Source: Costus lasius
Lineage: Eukaryota > Streptophyta > Magnoliopsida > Zingiberales > Costaceae
Direction of reading: 5' to 3'
NCBI GenBank assembly: GCA_027563935.2
Contig: CM050449.1
Coordinates: 71,886,556 to 71,950,555 of the forward strand
DNA length: 64,000 nt
Shown: positions 35,201 through 45,968 of the stretch, piece after piece
Layout: each line of letters starts with the position of its first letter
Position numbering within the stretch: the stretch's first letter is position 1
The notes under the pieces: generated by a model
What the model was told of the DNA's origin: nothing
The model's database searches: none
The model's input: the letters and a program-made list of their open reading frames with translations, nothing else
Made by a program: the position numbers and the translations under genes

Positions 35201-36289
35201 AACAACCTCCACTTGTAGCAGGTTTTGATTTCATCCACCATCCGGTGAACAGCGATCACCCTTGATATGCTCTCCAACCTCCCCTGTCCTGTTCGAACAG
35301 CCGCCTCCTTTTCGCAGCTTCCCCTGTTCCGCCTGAACAGCTGTTTCTCCATCGCTGCCAGTGCTCCGACGCCGCCATCACCTTCTCCACCACCTGCTGT
35401 ACCAGAGTCGCCGACGAACCACTAGCTCCGGCATCATTGAATGGCATAGACCATCCTTGCCTGTTTCCAGACTCTACTTCTTGCTGCGGTCTTCTGTTTT
35501 GCTCTCTCATATTAATCTGATTACCCTTATTGTTGCAGGTTTTTGGCATGGTCATAGAAGGCTCTAGCTCTGATAATTGGATCCATTAGCAAGACCTGAT
35601 AATCCTCTATCATTCGGATCAGTTGGGAGAAACGCAAATCGACTGGACCATCCTCCAAGACACATCAACTTTTCGTAAATTAATTAACTCCTGCAGAGTC
35701 TTCTTATTTAATCTGATTAGCGTATTTTATGCAGGTATTTGATGTGCTTCCACACGATGGAACCTATAATATCTGATACGGTTAGGAAGATCATGTTTCT
35801 GTCTACCATAAGGAACAGTTGGTCCTACTAAAGATTCATTGGTACACCCAAGAAAGCATTGCAAAAGTAGTAATTTGATAAAAATTTGCAACTGTTTTTT
35901 TTCTAAATATTCCGACTAGCTATCTTGTTGCAGACATTACAATTTGTTGAAACATATTCACTGTCTAATTTTTAATGTCATTCAAAGAACTAGTTTTGCT
36001 TGACATCTTGGTTTAATCGGTTTTTATTTTAGATCTACGGATTTTTGTCCAAGGCATAGTAGCTTTTCTTAAATGATATATTTCTGCAACACTATGTTTC
36101 TAGCTGTTTTCTGAATTTTGATCTTTATTTTGAAAATAAAAAAATAATAATAATCGGACTTTTATTTAGTATCATATTTCGTGTCTCCACCCCACATCAG
36201 CCTGTTTCGGGGATATTCTTCCACTGTGCAATGTAATATGTAATGTCCATCTCTAAAAAATTATAAAATATCCCTGGGGTTTCTCAACA
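32220..36289 (+). repeat. Family-B copia LTR, interrupted by a solo LTR
   Basis: Runs from TGTTGGTG to TTCTCAACA. Without the insert at 34097-36199 and one copy of the 5-bp duplication it is about 1.96 kb. Holds a TATA-like TATAAG near 33651 and the conserved block with GTGTGCGAGACT before the end. It served as 3' LTR for copia #4 and is followed without a primer site by gag of copia #5, so it sits between two partial elements. Confidence 0.85.
34097..36199. mobile_element. Probable solo LTR of another family, 2,103 bp
   Basis: Begins TGATGGGG and ends CCCCACATCA, a short terminal inverted repeat with TG...CA ends. It is flanked by GCCTG at 34092-34096 and 36200-36204, and joining the flanks restores the family-B LTR text CTGGCCTGTTTCGGGG. 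A 5-bp duplication with TG...CA fits a solo LTR or a small non-autonomous LTR element. The inside has no coding domain. A GC-rich part at 34900-35330 contains two diverged copies of a roughly 190-bp block sharing CTTGTAGCAGGTT-like text, and the rest is AT-rich. No other copy is in the window, so the family is unknown. Confidence 0.7.
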
Positions 36290-37570
36290 TCGGCCTCAGC
36301 GCCTAAGAAAGGTGCTTATGATAAGCATCAGGCTAATACTTTGGAGGTTGCTAATTTGATGCTAACCAACATGTCGCCTGAATTACGAGGGAGGGCAATA
36401 TGAATTGAAGAGTGCTTCTGAGATTATTTCTAATCTAAAGCAGCTGTTTGATGGGATGGTAAGGCTCAACCCTTCTAAAGTAGACATTCAATGTGTTGAG
36501 CCAAAAGGCCTAACTAAGACATTGGAAATAAAGATGGATAGGGTTAGGAATAACAAGTGTCATTAATGTGGAGGTCCACCTCACATGATGAAGGACATGG
36601 TGCAACTTTAGAATGAGTAGAAGAGAGGCAAGGCTTCATCTACATGTTCAGGTATTTATGTTACCGAAGTCAACCTTTCTACTTCTATGTCATGGGTATT
36701 GCATACTACATGCGGAGCTCATATTTTTACAAACATGCAGGGACTCAAGAAAAGTAGATCGGTGCGGCCTGGAGAGTTTGACCTATGAGTTGGAAACGGG
36801 GCATAGGTTGCTGCTGTTGCTGTAGGAATTTTGACTCTCTCTTAGCCTTCTGGACTTTAGTTAGAGCTAGATCATTGCTATTATGTACCTTCGCTTACAA
36901 AGAACATTGTATCCATTCCTTGCTTAGCAAAGAAAGGATTTAAATTTGAAATAAAGAAGAACTCTTGTTCTTTTTTATTTGCAAATATGTTTTATGGGAA
37001 GGTACTTTATGCAATGGTTTATATATCTTGGACATGGATAGCTTTATTTGTAACATAGATAGTAAGAGGATCAAACTGAGTAGTTCAGTTGGTGCTTTCC
37101 TATCGCATTGTCGATTAGCCCATATAAACAAGAATTGCATTCAGCAACTCCATGCAAATGGGTTGTTAGATTCGAGCTCCTTGGAGGAGTTTGATACTTG
37201 TGAGCCTTGTTTATTAGGGAAGATGACAGAAGCGCCCTTCACCAAGATTAGTGAGAGGGTAGGAGGTTTATTGGAACTTATACATAGTGATGTGTGTGGG
37301 CCGTTCAGTAAACAAGCTAGAGGAGGATACAACTACTTCATCACATTTACTGATGACTTTAGTAGATATGGTTATGTCTATTTAATGAGACATAAATCTG
37401 AATTCTTTAAGAAATTTAAGGAGTTCAGGCATGAAGTAGAGAACTAGCTTGGTAGATCTATCAAAACTCTTCAATCAGATCATGGTGGAGAGTACCTGAG
37501 CGGTGAGTTCTTGACTTTCTTATAATGTGTGGGATCCTATCCCAACTCACTCCTCCTGGAACACCAAAAC
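36290..37570 (+). pseudogene. Copia #5 (family B) gag to integrase core, heavily decayed
   Basis: Recognisable in order are a gag piece (36290-36420), a knuckle remnant (about 36550-36600, first Cys followed by a stop), protease remnant with LHTTCGAHIF (about 36690), and pre-integrase plus integrase N-part at 36965-37447 with H-x-H-C-C finger residues and HSDVCGPF. The first 5' part, the primer site and everything after the start of the integrase core are missing. Several stops and frameshifts are present. It ends near 37570 at GGAACACC, directly against another family-B LTR. Confidence 0.85.
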
Positions 37571-37576
37571 CCCGGG

Positions 37577-38294
37577 TGTTGGTGTTTATTCCCTATGACC
37601 TAGTTTGGTCTTTTCTTTTGTACTACTTGACAATGATATTTCTTATATATCATTCTGGCATTGTCGTTATCATGTTTAATTTACATTTGTGATTGTGTTC
37701 CTACATGATAATGTCCATGGAGACAGATTGGATATGTGCTCAAACTCTTGTCCACAGTCAATGTGCCTGAGTGGATATGGTACAGCTCTTATACTTGTGC
37801 GACTGGTATATGGGTTGGTTAGGCACGAGGTGCTAATACAGACATATGGGTATATCAGTGCTAGATATACTGGACCGACCCACTGTGAGGCAATGACTTA
37901 GTGTTATGAGTTATCCTCTCAAGTGACAAGAGATGCATGGATCCCTTGACTTGAGGTCATTGACTCTTCTATATGGTTAAGGATATGCTTTGATACAGCC
38001 TAACACCTCACCATAGTTGGGAGGTCATAATGGTTATCATTCAGTATATCACGACCCATATGAGGAGGTCAATGTACAAACAAAGGATTTGCCCCTTCCT
38101 AAGGGAAGCTTGATATCCATGGGGCCCCCTATATTTCTATGACTGAAATTGTATGGCCATACCTAGGTGAGAACTTGATTTAGTCATGACCATGAGATTG
38201 GGTAAAAACAAGTGGTGACACACTTGTCCAATCGGATATCAGTTTAGCAAAGAGACTGTAATGCATCAGTACCTAGTTGCGATGATGGGGATGT
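37577..38294 (+). repeat. Family-B copia LTR, first 718 bp
   Basis: Starts TGTTGGTGTTTATTCCC and matches 32220-32931. It breaks after GATGATGGGGATGT, where Athila-type sequence starts. No polypurine tract precedes it, so the preceding internal region was lost by deletion. Confidence 0.8.
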
Positions 38295-38577
38295 TGTTGT
38301 GTCCGCAAGTGCACGGATACTCGAAGTAATAAATAAGATATCAAACCACAGAGACCTCATTTGTCAAGTACTGAATATTTGATTTATCACTAGCTAGGCA
38401 ATCGAAAATAATGAAAGAAAACTATCGGAAACTATGTGAAAAAGTCAGAGAGAGAAACTAGGACTAGGGTTTTAACTACCTTAATTTCTATGACTAGATC
38501 CAAATAAAAATTCGTGAGTTTATTCTTATTATGATAAAGAAACCATCTCGCTTTCGCGCAGACAATTTACAAAGAAC
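38295..38577 (+). repeat. Athila-type LTR, first piece
   Basis: Starts with TGTGTCCGCAAGTGCACGG and contains CCATCTCGCTTTCGCGCAGAC. It continues at 47650 after copia #3. No gene. Confidence 0.65.
38573..38577. other. Target site duplication (left copy) of copia #3
   Basis: AGAAC, repeated at 47645-47649 on the other side of the element. Confidence 0.95.
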
Positions 38578-40253
38578 TGTTGGGGTATGCCCTTAAGGCT
38601 AATGTTTGAGGCCTGTGGGAATGTATCTGTATCATGTAATAAACTCTTAAGTTTATAAAGGCATGGTTGTTATTCAGTTAGCTACATTGTCTGCTGCAAT
38701 AGTGTTCCTCTGAATAATGTCTCAAAGCTGTTCAGCTGGGCTGACATGCTATTATGTCCTTAGTCGATATATCTTGGTGAACATGAGACAGCCTTGATAT
38801 GGTTAAGACTAATATGTGTTCTAATCTTATAGGATGCTTCGAGCATGGAATAAGATGTAGACTCATGGGTACATGGGATGTACTGGACAGACCCTACTAG
38901 GATGTTCAATTGTTTGTCACAATGTGAATATTCCTTGATTGCGACAAGTGGCACATTTCCTCTGACTTGAGATCACTTGTGTTTTCTAAATGATGATTGT
39001 CATTGTTTTGAGGTAGTTCAATATCATTTGAAACATAATGATTATAGACTATCTTGGATGGTGAGCTTGAGTCAGGTTAGGACACTAGTGATAGACATAG
39101 GATTGCCGTCTCCTTGTTTAAGGAGTGTGATGTTCTATAAGGGCCCCCTGGATGAGATGATTGAGAGAGTGTATGGCCATACCCAGGTGACAGTGTTCAT
39201 CTGATCTAATCATGCTCATCATATTGGAGTTACAAGCTTGACAGGCTTGTCCAATAAGAACATCAAGTGGCAAAGGAAGTATGCATGCCTAGTGAATTGG
39301 ATTCACACTTGTGCTGTGGTTTGGGTGAAGTCTTGGAAGACTCTTTCCTTTATATCGGGAGACAGTGATGTGTTGCTAGATACCCCTCACTGGTCGTGAT
39401 AACGTGAGTTATCGTTACCGACATTTAAAGGAAACCCTTAGGGTCGCACAATTTGATGATATGGCTTCTTTAAGTCAGATCGTGTGGACTGAATTGTTTA
39501 GTTCAGTTTAAAGGGGTGTTAAGCTCTGATTGCGAGTGAGATCTGGTCTGATCATGTTTGATTGATTAGGGCTTTAGATCGGTAAGCTTCGATCGAGAGT
39601 TATGATGCTAGATCAGTGAGATCTAGAGCATCAAGAGATCAACGGTGATCTTGAACCTTGTGGTTCAATAAGATCGACCATTGCTTGGGCCGATTTGGTC
39701 TTAGACCAAAGTCACTTGAACCAGCTCATGTAATGAGCGCTTGGTTCAAATAATCGAAGAGAAGGAATTGCGGTTCACTTCATGTGAACGCATAACCGAA
39801 GTGAGTAATGGGTTACTATTTTTGGATAGCAACGCCCACGTTCATTACAACGTGTTTACTCTATTGGCGATCATCACTTTTGAACGAAGTCTCCTTCCTT
39901 CTCGTGTGAAAAAAACTCTCTCGACGAGGGTAGAGGAACTTCTTCTTCGACAAGCCCAAGGATATTATCCCCTCCATGCGCAAAGGACCCTTGAAGCTTT
40001 GCTAGCACAAAGACGACAAGGAGAGGCCATTCTTCATCGTGTGTGCGTCGACTAGGGAGAGGATCCCTTTCGCTCCTTGCTTCCAATACTTCATCCATAG
40101 ATGGCGATGGTATGAATCTTATTGGCACCCGTAATCGTTTTTCATAGTTGAATATATATCATGCATAATGATCCCTAAAACCCCTATTTCCGCTGCGATG
40201 TAACACATGCGCCATTAGGGTTTTCTCGCTCCCCCTCGAAGGGGACTCCTGCA
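38578..40253 (+). repeat. Copia #3 5' LTR
   Basis: TGTTGGGGTATGCCC to CTCCTGCA. Carries the promoter. A 104-codon ORF at 39741-40055 is repeated in the other LTR and has no recognisable domain; I treat it as chance. Confidence 0.97.
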
Positions 40254-40255
40254 AT

Positions 40256-40267
40256 TGGTATCAGAGC
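40256..40267 (+). other. Primer binding site of copia #3
   Basis: TGGTATCAGAGC, complementary to initiator Met tRNA, two bases after the LTR. Confidence 0.95.
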
Positions 40268-42066
40268 AGGTTAAAATGCATGATAATATGTTTGCTGTGA
40301 TTTGTGATCCTTGTATGCGCCATATTGCTAGATCTAGGCTACATGCGAACCTTTACTTGTTGTGTATTGTAGTTGACGCATGTAGTAAGGTAGCGCTTCT
40401 ATATGTTCTTGTTGATGTTTTCTTAAAAACTCAAACGACTTGCGCGCACACCATTAGATCTAAGTGCCGCCTGCATTAAACCCTTAGACGGGTTATTAGG
40501 GTTGAAATCATCCCCTGTGTTAGATCCAAACAGTCTGATCAGACCATCTGACAGCCTGAATGGGTCGACCAGTTAGCACTTTGGCGCAAGCCTATGGTGG
40601 CTATAGGTCGACTGCAGACAGGTGTGTAGCGATGTCTGATTGAGACACCAGATGAACGCACCTGAGTTAGGCCCGGGGTCACGCCCGCTAGCCAGACCTC
40701 AGTGTGGTCGTTCAGCCCTGGCGCATGCATGGTTGACCTTATGGTCAACACAAGTCAGTTAGGACTTGGTGCATGCAAGGGCAGTGGATTTGACTAGGTT
40801 GGTTGAGTGGATCCCTAGTAATGGACCGTTGTAAGGTTGTAGGGGAAATAAGGAAAAAATTAAAATTGATCCCAAGGGGTTTTCGAAAATTTTAATTTTT
40901 ATGATGGATCACATGATGCTGATTGGATGCATATGTTTGTCTATTTAGTCTTATGTGGGCTGCTCATATTAATTGTGTGCTGTGCTGGGGCCTGCGTGCC
41001 TGTATTAAATTGTAAATTAATTATTGTGATCTGCGCATCACTGTGTTTTAATTTATAAATGTTAGTGACCTGCGTGTCACTCTTGTCTAGATAGTTAAAT
41101 TTGTAATTTAATTAGACAAGAGCACAAAGCACACTTGGCAGAGGCGCATGCAGCAGTGGCTGGACCAGGTGGGAGGTCCAGGGTTCGACTCTGGGACCAG
41201 GCGCAAATTCCTGGTGGGCGCACCTGTGCTGCAGATGGCGCTTGGGCCCAGGTTTGGGCCAGATGAGCAGCAAAAGACCCATGAAGAGCAAATGAAGACT
41301 TAAGTTAGGTTAAGGTCTTCTAGGGCTATGGGCTTTTACCACATAAGATACATGCTTTCTTTTATTGTTTAAATATTGGAATTGCATGATCAAATTATCT
41401 TCTGCTATCACCATAGGAATTGCATGATAGGCAAGAAGATAAAAGACCGTTAAAATCCAACGCTAAAATATCAAGCTCGTAAGCCTTCTGACGCGAAACC
41501 TCACTGTTCTGATTATCGTTGGAGCCGTGTTGTACCCACTCAGTGGGCACGTCCATCTATCTTCAGAGGGTGTGGGATTACACCTGTGTGTTACAGAGTA
41601 GGGATTTATCCCTTCTCGTTGCTCAGCATAGCACATGGTGGTCCAGGGAGTAGGTCGGGTCAGCTTGACCGTGTAGGCTACATATGTGGCGCATATGGTA
41701 GCACATGGAGGCAGCCATCTGTGGGATCAGAGACTGTGTTGTACCAACTCAGTTGGCACAGTCTGCTGGATTGCCCAGATGAAGGGGAATCGCACGGGTT
41801 GGCGATTGGCTGGGACGCCTACCAGAAACTAGTGCTTATACTCTCTGTGCATCTTATCTCGCCTGAGCGGGACGCGGAGACCAAGTATGAAATCTGGATC
41901 CCATCTCACTAAAAGAGTTCTACTCTTTCGGGCTGTTTTGCTGGATTTTTCACGCCTGATAAAATAGTGAGAAAAAGAATCTTTCTTAAGTCCTGATCGA
42001 TTCTTATACATTGATACTGACCTTGCTGTTCTTGCATTGTTGTAGATACCTGCAGCAACGAACACC
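40268..42066 (+). mobile_element. Copia #3 leader, 1.8 kb
   Basis: Long untranslated leader between primer site and gag. It contains two related palindromes with CCCACTCAGTGGG (41535-41547) and CCAACTCAGTTGG (41744-41756), and a 108-codon ORF at 41586-41912 with no recognised domain. Such leaders carry packaging and dimerisation signals in retroelements; which bases do so here is not known. Confidence 0.8.
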
Positions 42067-45000
42067 ATGAACTTCAATGTGCGATCCCTACTGGAAAGGG
42101 AGAAGTTTGCTGGGCCGAACTTCTCTGACTGGTTTGGACACCTTAAGATCGTTCTTAAGGCAGAGAGGAAACTGTATGTCCTCGAGACGGCGATACCGCC
42201 GCAGCCCGCTCCGAACGCCGCAAGGGCGGTTCGGGAAGCCTATGAAAAGCACGTCAATGATAGCATTGATGTCGCTTGCCTGATGCTAGCGTCTATGACG
42301 CCACCGCTGCAGCGTCAGCATGAGGATATGTCAGCTATACAGATTATAGCAAACCTCAAGATGCTGTATGCTGCACAGGCGAGGACTGAACGCTATAATT
42401 TGACTAAGCTCTTCTTTCAGAGCAAACTGGCTGAAGGGAGCCCAGTGGGAGCTCACGTGCTCAAGATGATTGGGCACAAGGAGGCTCTGGAGAAACTGGG
42501 GCACACCATCAACCAGGAGCTTGCTGTGGACATTATTCTGCAGTCTCTCCCGCCATCATTCGACGCGTTCATTATTAACTTTAATATGAACAAAATCGAT
42601 TGTACGCCGGCAGAGCTGTTGAATATGCTCTTGACTACTGAGGAAACTCTGAAGGGTAAGCCTTCAACCTCTGTCTTGATGGTTCCTTCTAGGAACAAGA
42701 AGAAGGGGAAGAAGGGCAAGGCCCCGGTCAAGAATTACAGCAAGGCTCTGAAGCAGAAGGTGAAGCGGTCCAAGGAATACAGGTGTTTCCACTGTGGCCA
42801 GCTGGGTCACTGGAAAAAGGACTGTAAAGCGCTCCAAGGAGACAAGAGGGGAAGCTTTGCTTCTGGCTCAGGTATATTCGTGACTGAGGTCATGTTTTCT
42901 TCTTCTATATCATGGGTGTTGGACACTGCATGTGGAGTTCACATTTGTTCAAATGTGCAGGAACTCAAGAGAAGAAGGCAGGTGGGACAGCATGAGGTGG
43001 ACCTACGCGTTGGAAACGGGGCACGGGTTGCTGCTGTTGCTGTAGGAGACTACTTCATTTCTTTACCATCTGGAATTGTATTGGAACTAAACAGTTGTTA
43101 CTTTGTTCCCAGTATAACTAAAAATATTATCTCCATTCCTGCTCTTGTCAGGAAGGGATTTTCCTTTGAATGCAATATTTCAAAGTGTATTTTGTCTTTA
43201 GATAATATTGTTTATGCAACTGGTTCAATTAACAATGGGTTATACATGTTGGACATGGAATGTTCGATACAGCAAATTGATATTAAGAAAGCCAAGTATG
43301 CTGATGACAGCACCTTGCTATGGCATAGTCGTTTAGGCCATATTAACGAGAAACGCATTAAGCGGTTGCATCATCATGGACTGCTGGGATCATTCTCCTA
43401 CAAGGAAATTGATACATGCAAGGCTTGTTTAATGGGTAAAATGACGAAGTCACCTTTTCCTCACAAAGGTCAAAGGGCTTCAGGTTTACTTGACCTTATA
43501 CACAGTGATGTGTGTGGGCCATTTAGTAAACATGCCAGAGGTGGCTATCAGTACTTCATTACCTTTACTGATGATTTCAGTAGATATGGGTATGTCTATC
43601 TGATGAGACATAAGAGTGAATCTTTTGACAAGTTCAAAGAGTTCAAGAATGAAGTACAAAATCAGCTAGGCCGTAATATCAAAACACTTCGCTCAGATCG
43701 AGGTGGTGAATACCTAAGTCATGCGTTTACTGACTATCTAAAAGAGTGTGGGATTATCTCACAGCTCACTCCACCAGGAACACCGCAATGGAATGGTGTG
43801 TCCGAAAGGAGAAATAGAACATTACTAGATATGGTTCGTTCTATGATGAGTCAGGCTACTCTTCCATACTCCTTTTGGGGTTTTGCACTGGAAACAGCTG
43901 CAAAGGTACTAAACCGAGTGCCATCCAAGGCAGTTTCTAAGACGCCATATGAGTTATGGTATGGGAAACAGCCGAGCTTGACATTTATCAGGATCTGGGG
44001 CTGCGAGGCTTATGTCAAAAAGCTCGCCTCTGGGAAACTAGAGAGCAGATCTGACAAATGTATCTTTGTCGGTTACCCTAAGGAAACTAAGGGTTATTAT
44101 TTCTTCGATCCCAAGGAGAACAAGGTTTTTGTTGCTCGGACGGCCATATTTCTTGAGAAGGAGTTTCTTCTGCAAGAGGCCAGTGGGAGAGAAATAAAGC
44201 TGGATGAGAGTCCAGAAGAAGGACAAAGTGACCAAGCACAGTTGGATGAGCCTGAGCCGGTAGAACAGGTTATTGAACAACCTGAGGCTCAGATATCATG
44301 GGAACCGCGAAGATCGGGTAGGATCCGTCGACAGCCTGAGCGCTATGACGGAGTCTACATCATTGATAATGATGAACCCCTTACTTATGCGGATGCGGTC
44401 AGTGGACCGGAGTCAGCGAGATGGCTTGAGGCTATGCGCGCCGAGATGGACTCCATGTCAGATAACCAAGTCTGGGATTTGGTTGATCCGCCTCCGGGAA
44501 TAATCCCTATAGGCTGTAAATGGATCTTCAAGAAGAAGATTGACATGGATGGTAACGTGGTTACCTATAAAGGCAGGCTAGTTGCGAAAGGTTTCAAACA
44601 AATCTACGGGATAGATTATGATGAAACTTTCTCACCTGTTGCCATGTTTAAGTCTATTCGGATTCTTTTTGCGATAGCTGCATATTACGATTATGAGATC
44701 TGGCAAATGGATGTGAAAACAGCTTTCCTTAATGGAAATCTGGATGAGGATGTGTATATGACACAACCTGAGGGTTTCACTAATCCAGCGGATCGTCATA
44801 AGATATGCAAGTTAAAGAAGTCCATTTATGGACTTAAACAAGCATCAAGGAGCTGGAATATTCGTTTTGATGAATCAGTCACTGATTTTGGTTTCATCAA
44901 GAACGAGGATGACCCGTGTGTTTATAAGAGGTTTAGTGGGAGCGTGATTACTTTCCTAGTCCTCTACGTCGATGACATCTTGATCATTGGAAATGACATT

Positions 45001-45948
45001 CCTGAAATGCATGCTGTTAAGGCATGGCTGAGGAAATGTTTCCAGATGAAAGATTTAGGAGAAGCAGCCTATGTGTTAGGTGTGAAGATCTACAGGGATA
45101 GATCTAAGAGGCTTCTCGGGCTGTGCCAGAGTACTTACATCGATAAGGTCCTGGAGAGATTTCATTTAGAGAATTCTAAACGAGGATATCTTCCAGTCAG
45201 ACATGGTCTGAGTCTTTCGAAGAGTCAGTGTCCACAAACACAGACTGAGAAAGATGAAATGGACAATACGCCTTATGCTTCGGCTATTGGTTCCATTATG
45301 TATGCGATGTTGTGTACTCGCCCAGACGTCGCTTACGGGTTAAGCGTGACCAGTCGTTACCAGAGTAATCCAGGTATGGCGCACTGGATTGCAGTCAAGA
45401 ACGTTTTAAAATATCTGCGGAGGACCAAAGATATGTTCTTGATATATGGTGGTCAGGAAGAACTCAGTATTGAAGGATATACTGACGCTTCGTTCCAGTC
45501 TGACCAGGATGATTTCCGATCGCAATCAGGCTATGTTTTTAGCTTGAATGGAGGAGCAGTGGTGTGGAAAAGTTTCAAACAGTCAACTGTTGCTGATTCC
45601 ACAACAGAAGCCGAGTATGTTGCAGCCTCGGAAGCATCCAAGGAGGCAGTGTGGATTCGTAAGTTCGTGAGAGAACTTGGTGTCGTTCCTTCGAGTGCAG
45701 ATCCTTTGGTTATCTTTTGTGATAACACTGGAGCAATCGCACAAGCAAAGGAACCACGGTCGCACCAGAAGTCCAAGCACATACAGAGACGGTTTCATTT
45801 GATCAGGGAGATCATTGATCGTGGCGAGATCAAAGTATGCAAGGTTCATACAGATGACAATCTGGCAGACCCGCTTACCAAGCCTCTGGCGCAGCAGAAG
45901 CATGAGAAGCACTGTAATAATATGGGTTTGAGATTTCTCAACCATTAG
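42067..45948 (+). CDS. Copia #3 gag-pol polyprotein, intact
   Basis: 1,293 residues in one frame, the usual size for this copia type. Gag spans about 1-235, with the CCHC knuckle CFHCGQLGHWKKDC at about 239-252. The protease active site is DTAC near 285. The integrase finger (H-x4-H...C-x2-C) is at about 418-450, with catalytic Asp near 480 (HSDVCGPF), Asp near 543 (RSDRGGEY) and Glu near 579 (GVSERRNR). Reverse transcriptase has QMDVKTAFLNG near 879 and YVDD near 966; RNase H has GYTDASF near 1138, followed by a conserved ADSTTEAEY and DNTGAI. The start ATG at 42067 lies in CACCATGAAC and matches that of copia #2. The stop at 45946-45948 lies 20 bp before the 3' LTR. Proteins act in cytoplasmic virus-like particles and, for integrase, at the nuclear target. 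All catalytic residues I looked for are present. Confidence 0.97.
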   Translation: MNFNVRSLLEREKFAGPNFSDWFGHLKIVLKAERKLYVLETAIPPQPAPNAARAVREAYEKHVNDSIDVACLMLASMTPPLQRQHEDMSAIQIIANLKMLYAAQARTERYNLTKLFFQSKLAEGSPVGAHVLKMIGHKEALEKLGHTINQELAVDIILQSLPPSFDAFIINFNMNKIDCTPAELLNMLLTTEETLKGKPSTSVLMVPSRNKKKGKKGKAPVKNYSKALKQKVKRSKEYRCFHCGQLGHWKKDCKALQGDKRGSFASGSGIFVTEVMFSSSISWVLDTACGVHICSNVQELKRRRQVGQHEVDLRVGNGARVAAVAVGDYFISLPSGIVLELNSCYFVPSITKNIISIPALVRKGFSFECNISKCILSLDNIVYATGSINNGLYMLDMECSIQQIDIKKAKYADDSTLLWHSRLGHINEKRIKRLHHHGLLGSFSYKEIDTCKACLMGKMTKSPFPHKGQRASGLLDLIHSDVCGPFSKHARGGYQYFITFTDDFSRYGYVYLMRHKSESFDKFKEFKNEVQNQLGRNIKTLRSDRGGEYLSHAFTDYLKECGIISQLTPPGTPQWNGVSERRNRTLLDMVRSMMSQATLPYSFWGFALETAAKVLNRVPSKAVSKTPYELWYGKQPSLTFIRIWGCEAYVKKLASGKLESRSDKCIFVGYPKETKGYYFFDPKENKVFVARTAIFLEKEFLLQEASGREIKLDESPEEGQSDQAQLDEPEPVEQVIEQPEAQISWEPRRSGRIRRQPERYDGVYIIDNDEPLTYADAVSGPESARWLEAMRAEMDSMSDNQVWDLVDPPPGIIPIGCKWIFKKKIDMDGNVVTYKGRLVAKGFKQIYGIDYDETFSPVAMFKSIRILFAIAAYYDYEIWQMDVKTAFLNGNLDEDVYMTQPEGFTNPADRHKICKLKKSIYGLKQASRSWNIRFDESVTDFGFIKNEDDPCVYKRFSGSVITFLVLYVDDILIIGNDIPEMHAVKAWLRKCFQMKDLGEAAYVLGVKIYRDRSKRLLGLCQSTYIDKVLERFHLENSKRGYLPVRHGLSLSKSQCPQTQTEKDEMDNTPYASAIGSIMYAMLCTRPDVAYGLSVTSRYQSNPGMAHWIAVKNVLKYLRRTKDMFLIYGGQEELSIEGYTDASFQSDQDDFRSQSGYVFSLNGGAVVWKSFKQSTVADSTTEAEYVAASEASKEAVWIRKFVRELGVVPSSADPLVIFCDNTGAIAQAKEPRSHQKSKHIQRRFHLIREIIDRGEIKVCKVHTDDNLADPLTKPLAQQKHEKHCNNMGLRFLNH

Positions 45949-45951
45949 ATT

Positions 45952-45968
45952 AAGTGCAAGTGGGAGAT
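45952..45968 (+). other. Polypurine tract of copia #3
   Basis: AAGTGCAAGTGGGAGAT directly before the 3' LTR. Confidence 0.92.

Noticed and set aside
34097..36199. Spliced host gene (GC-rich blocks with TGCAG-G boundaries)
   Set aside because: Exact 5-bp duplication and TG...CA ends mark it as an insertion, and no domain or long ORF is present.
39741..40055. 104-codon ORF, repeated at 47132-47446
   Set aside because: Both copies lie at the same place in the two LTRs of copia #3. The repeat reflects LTR duplication, not selection, and no domain is visible.
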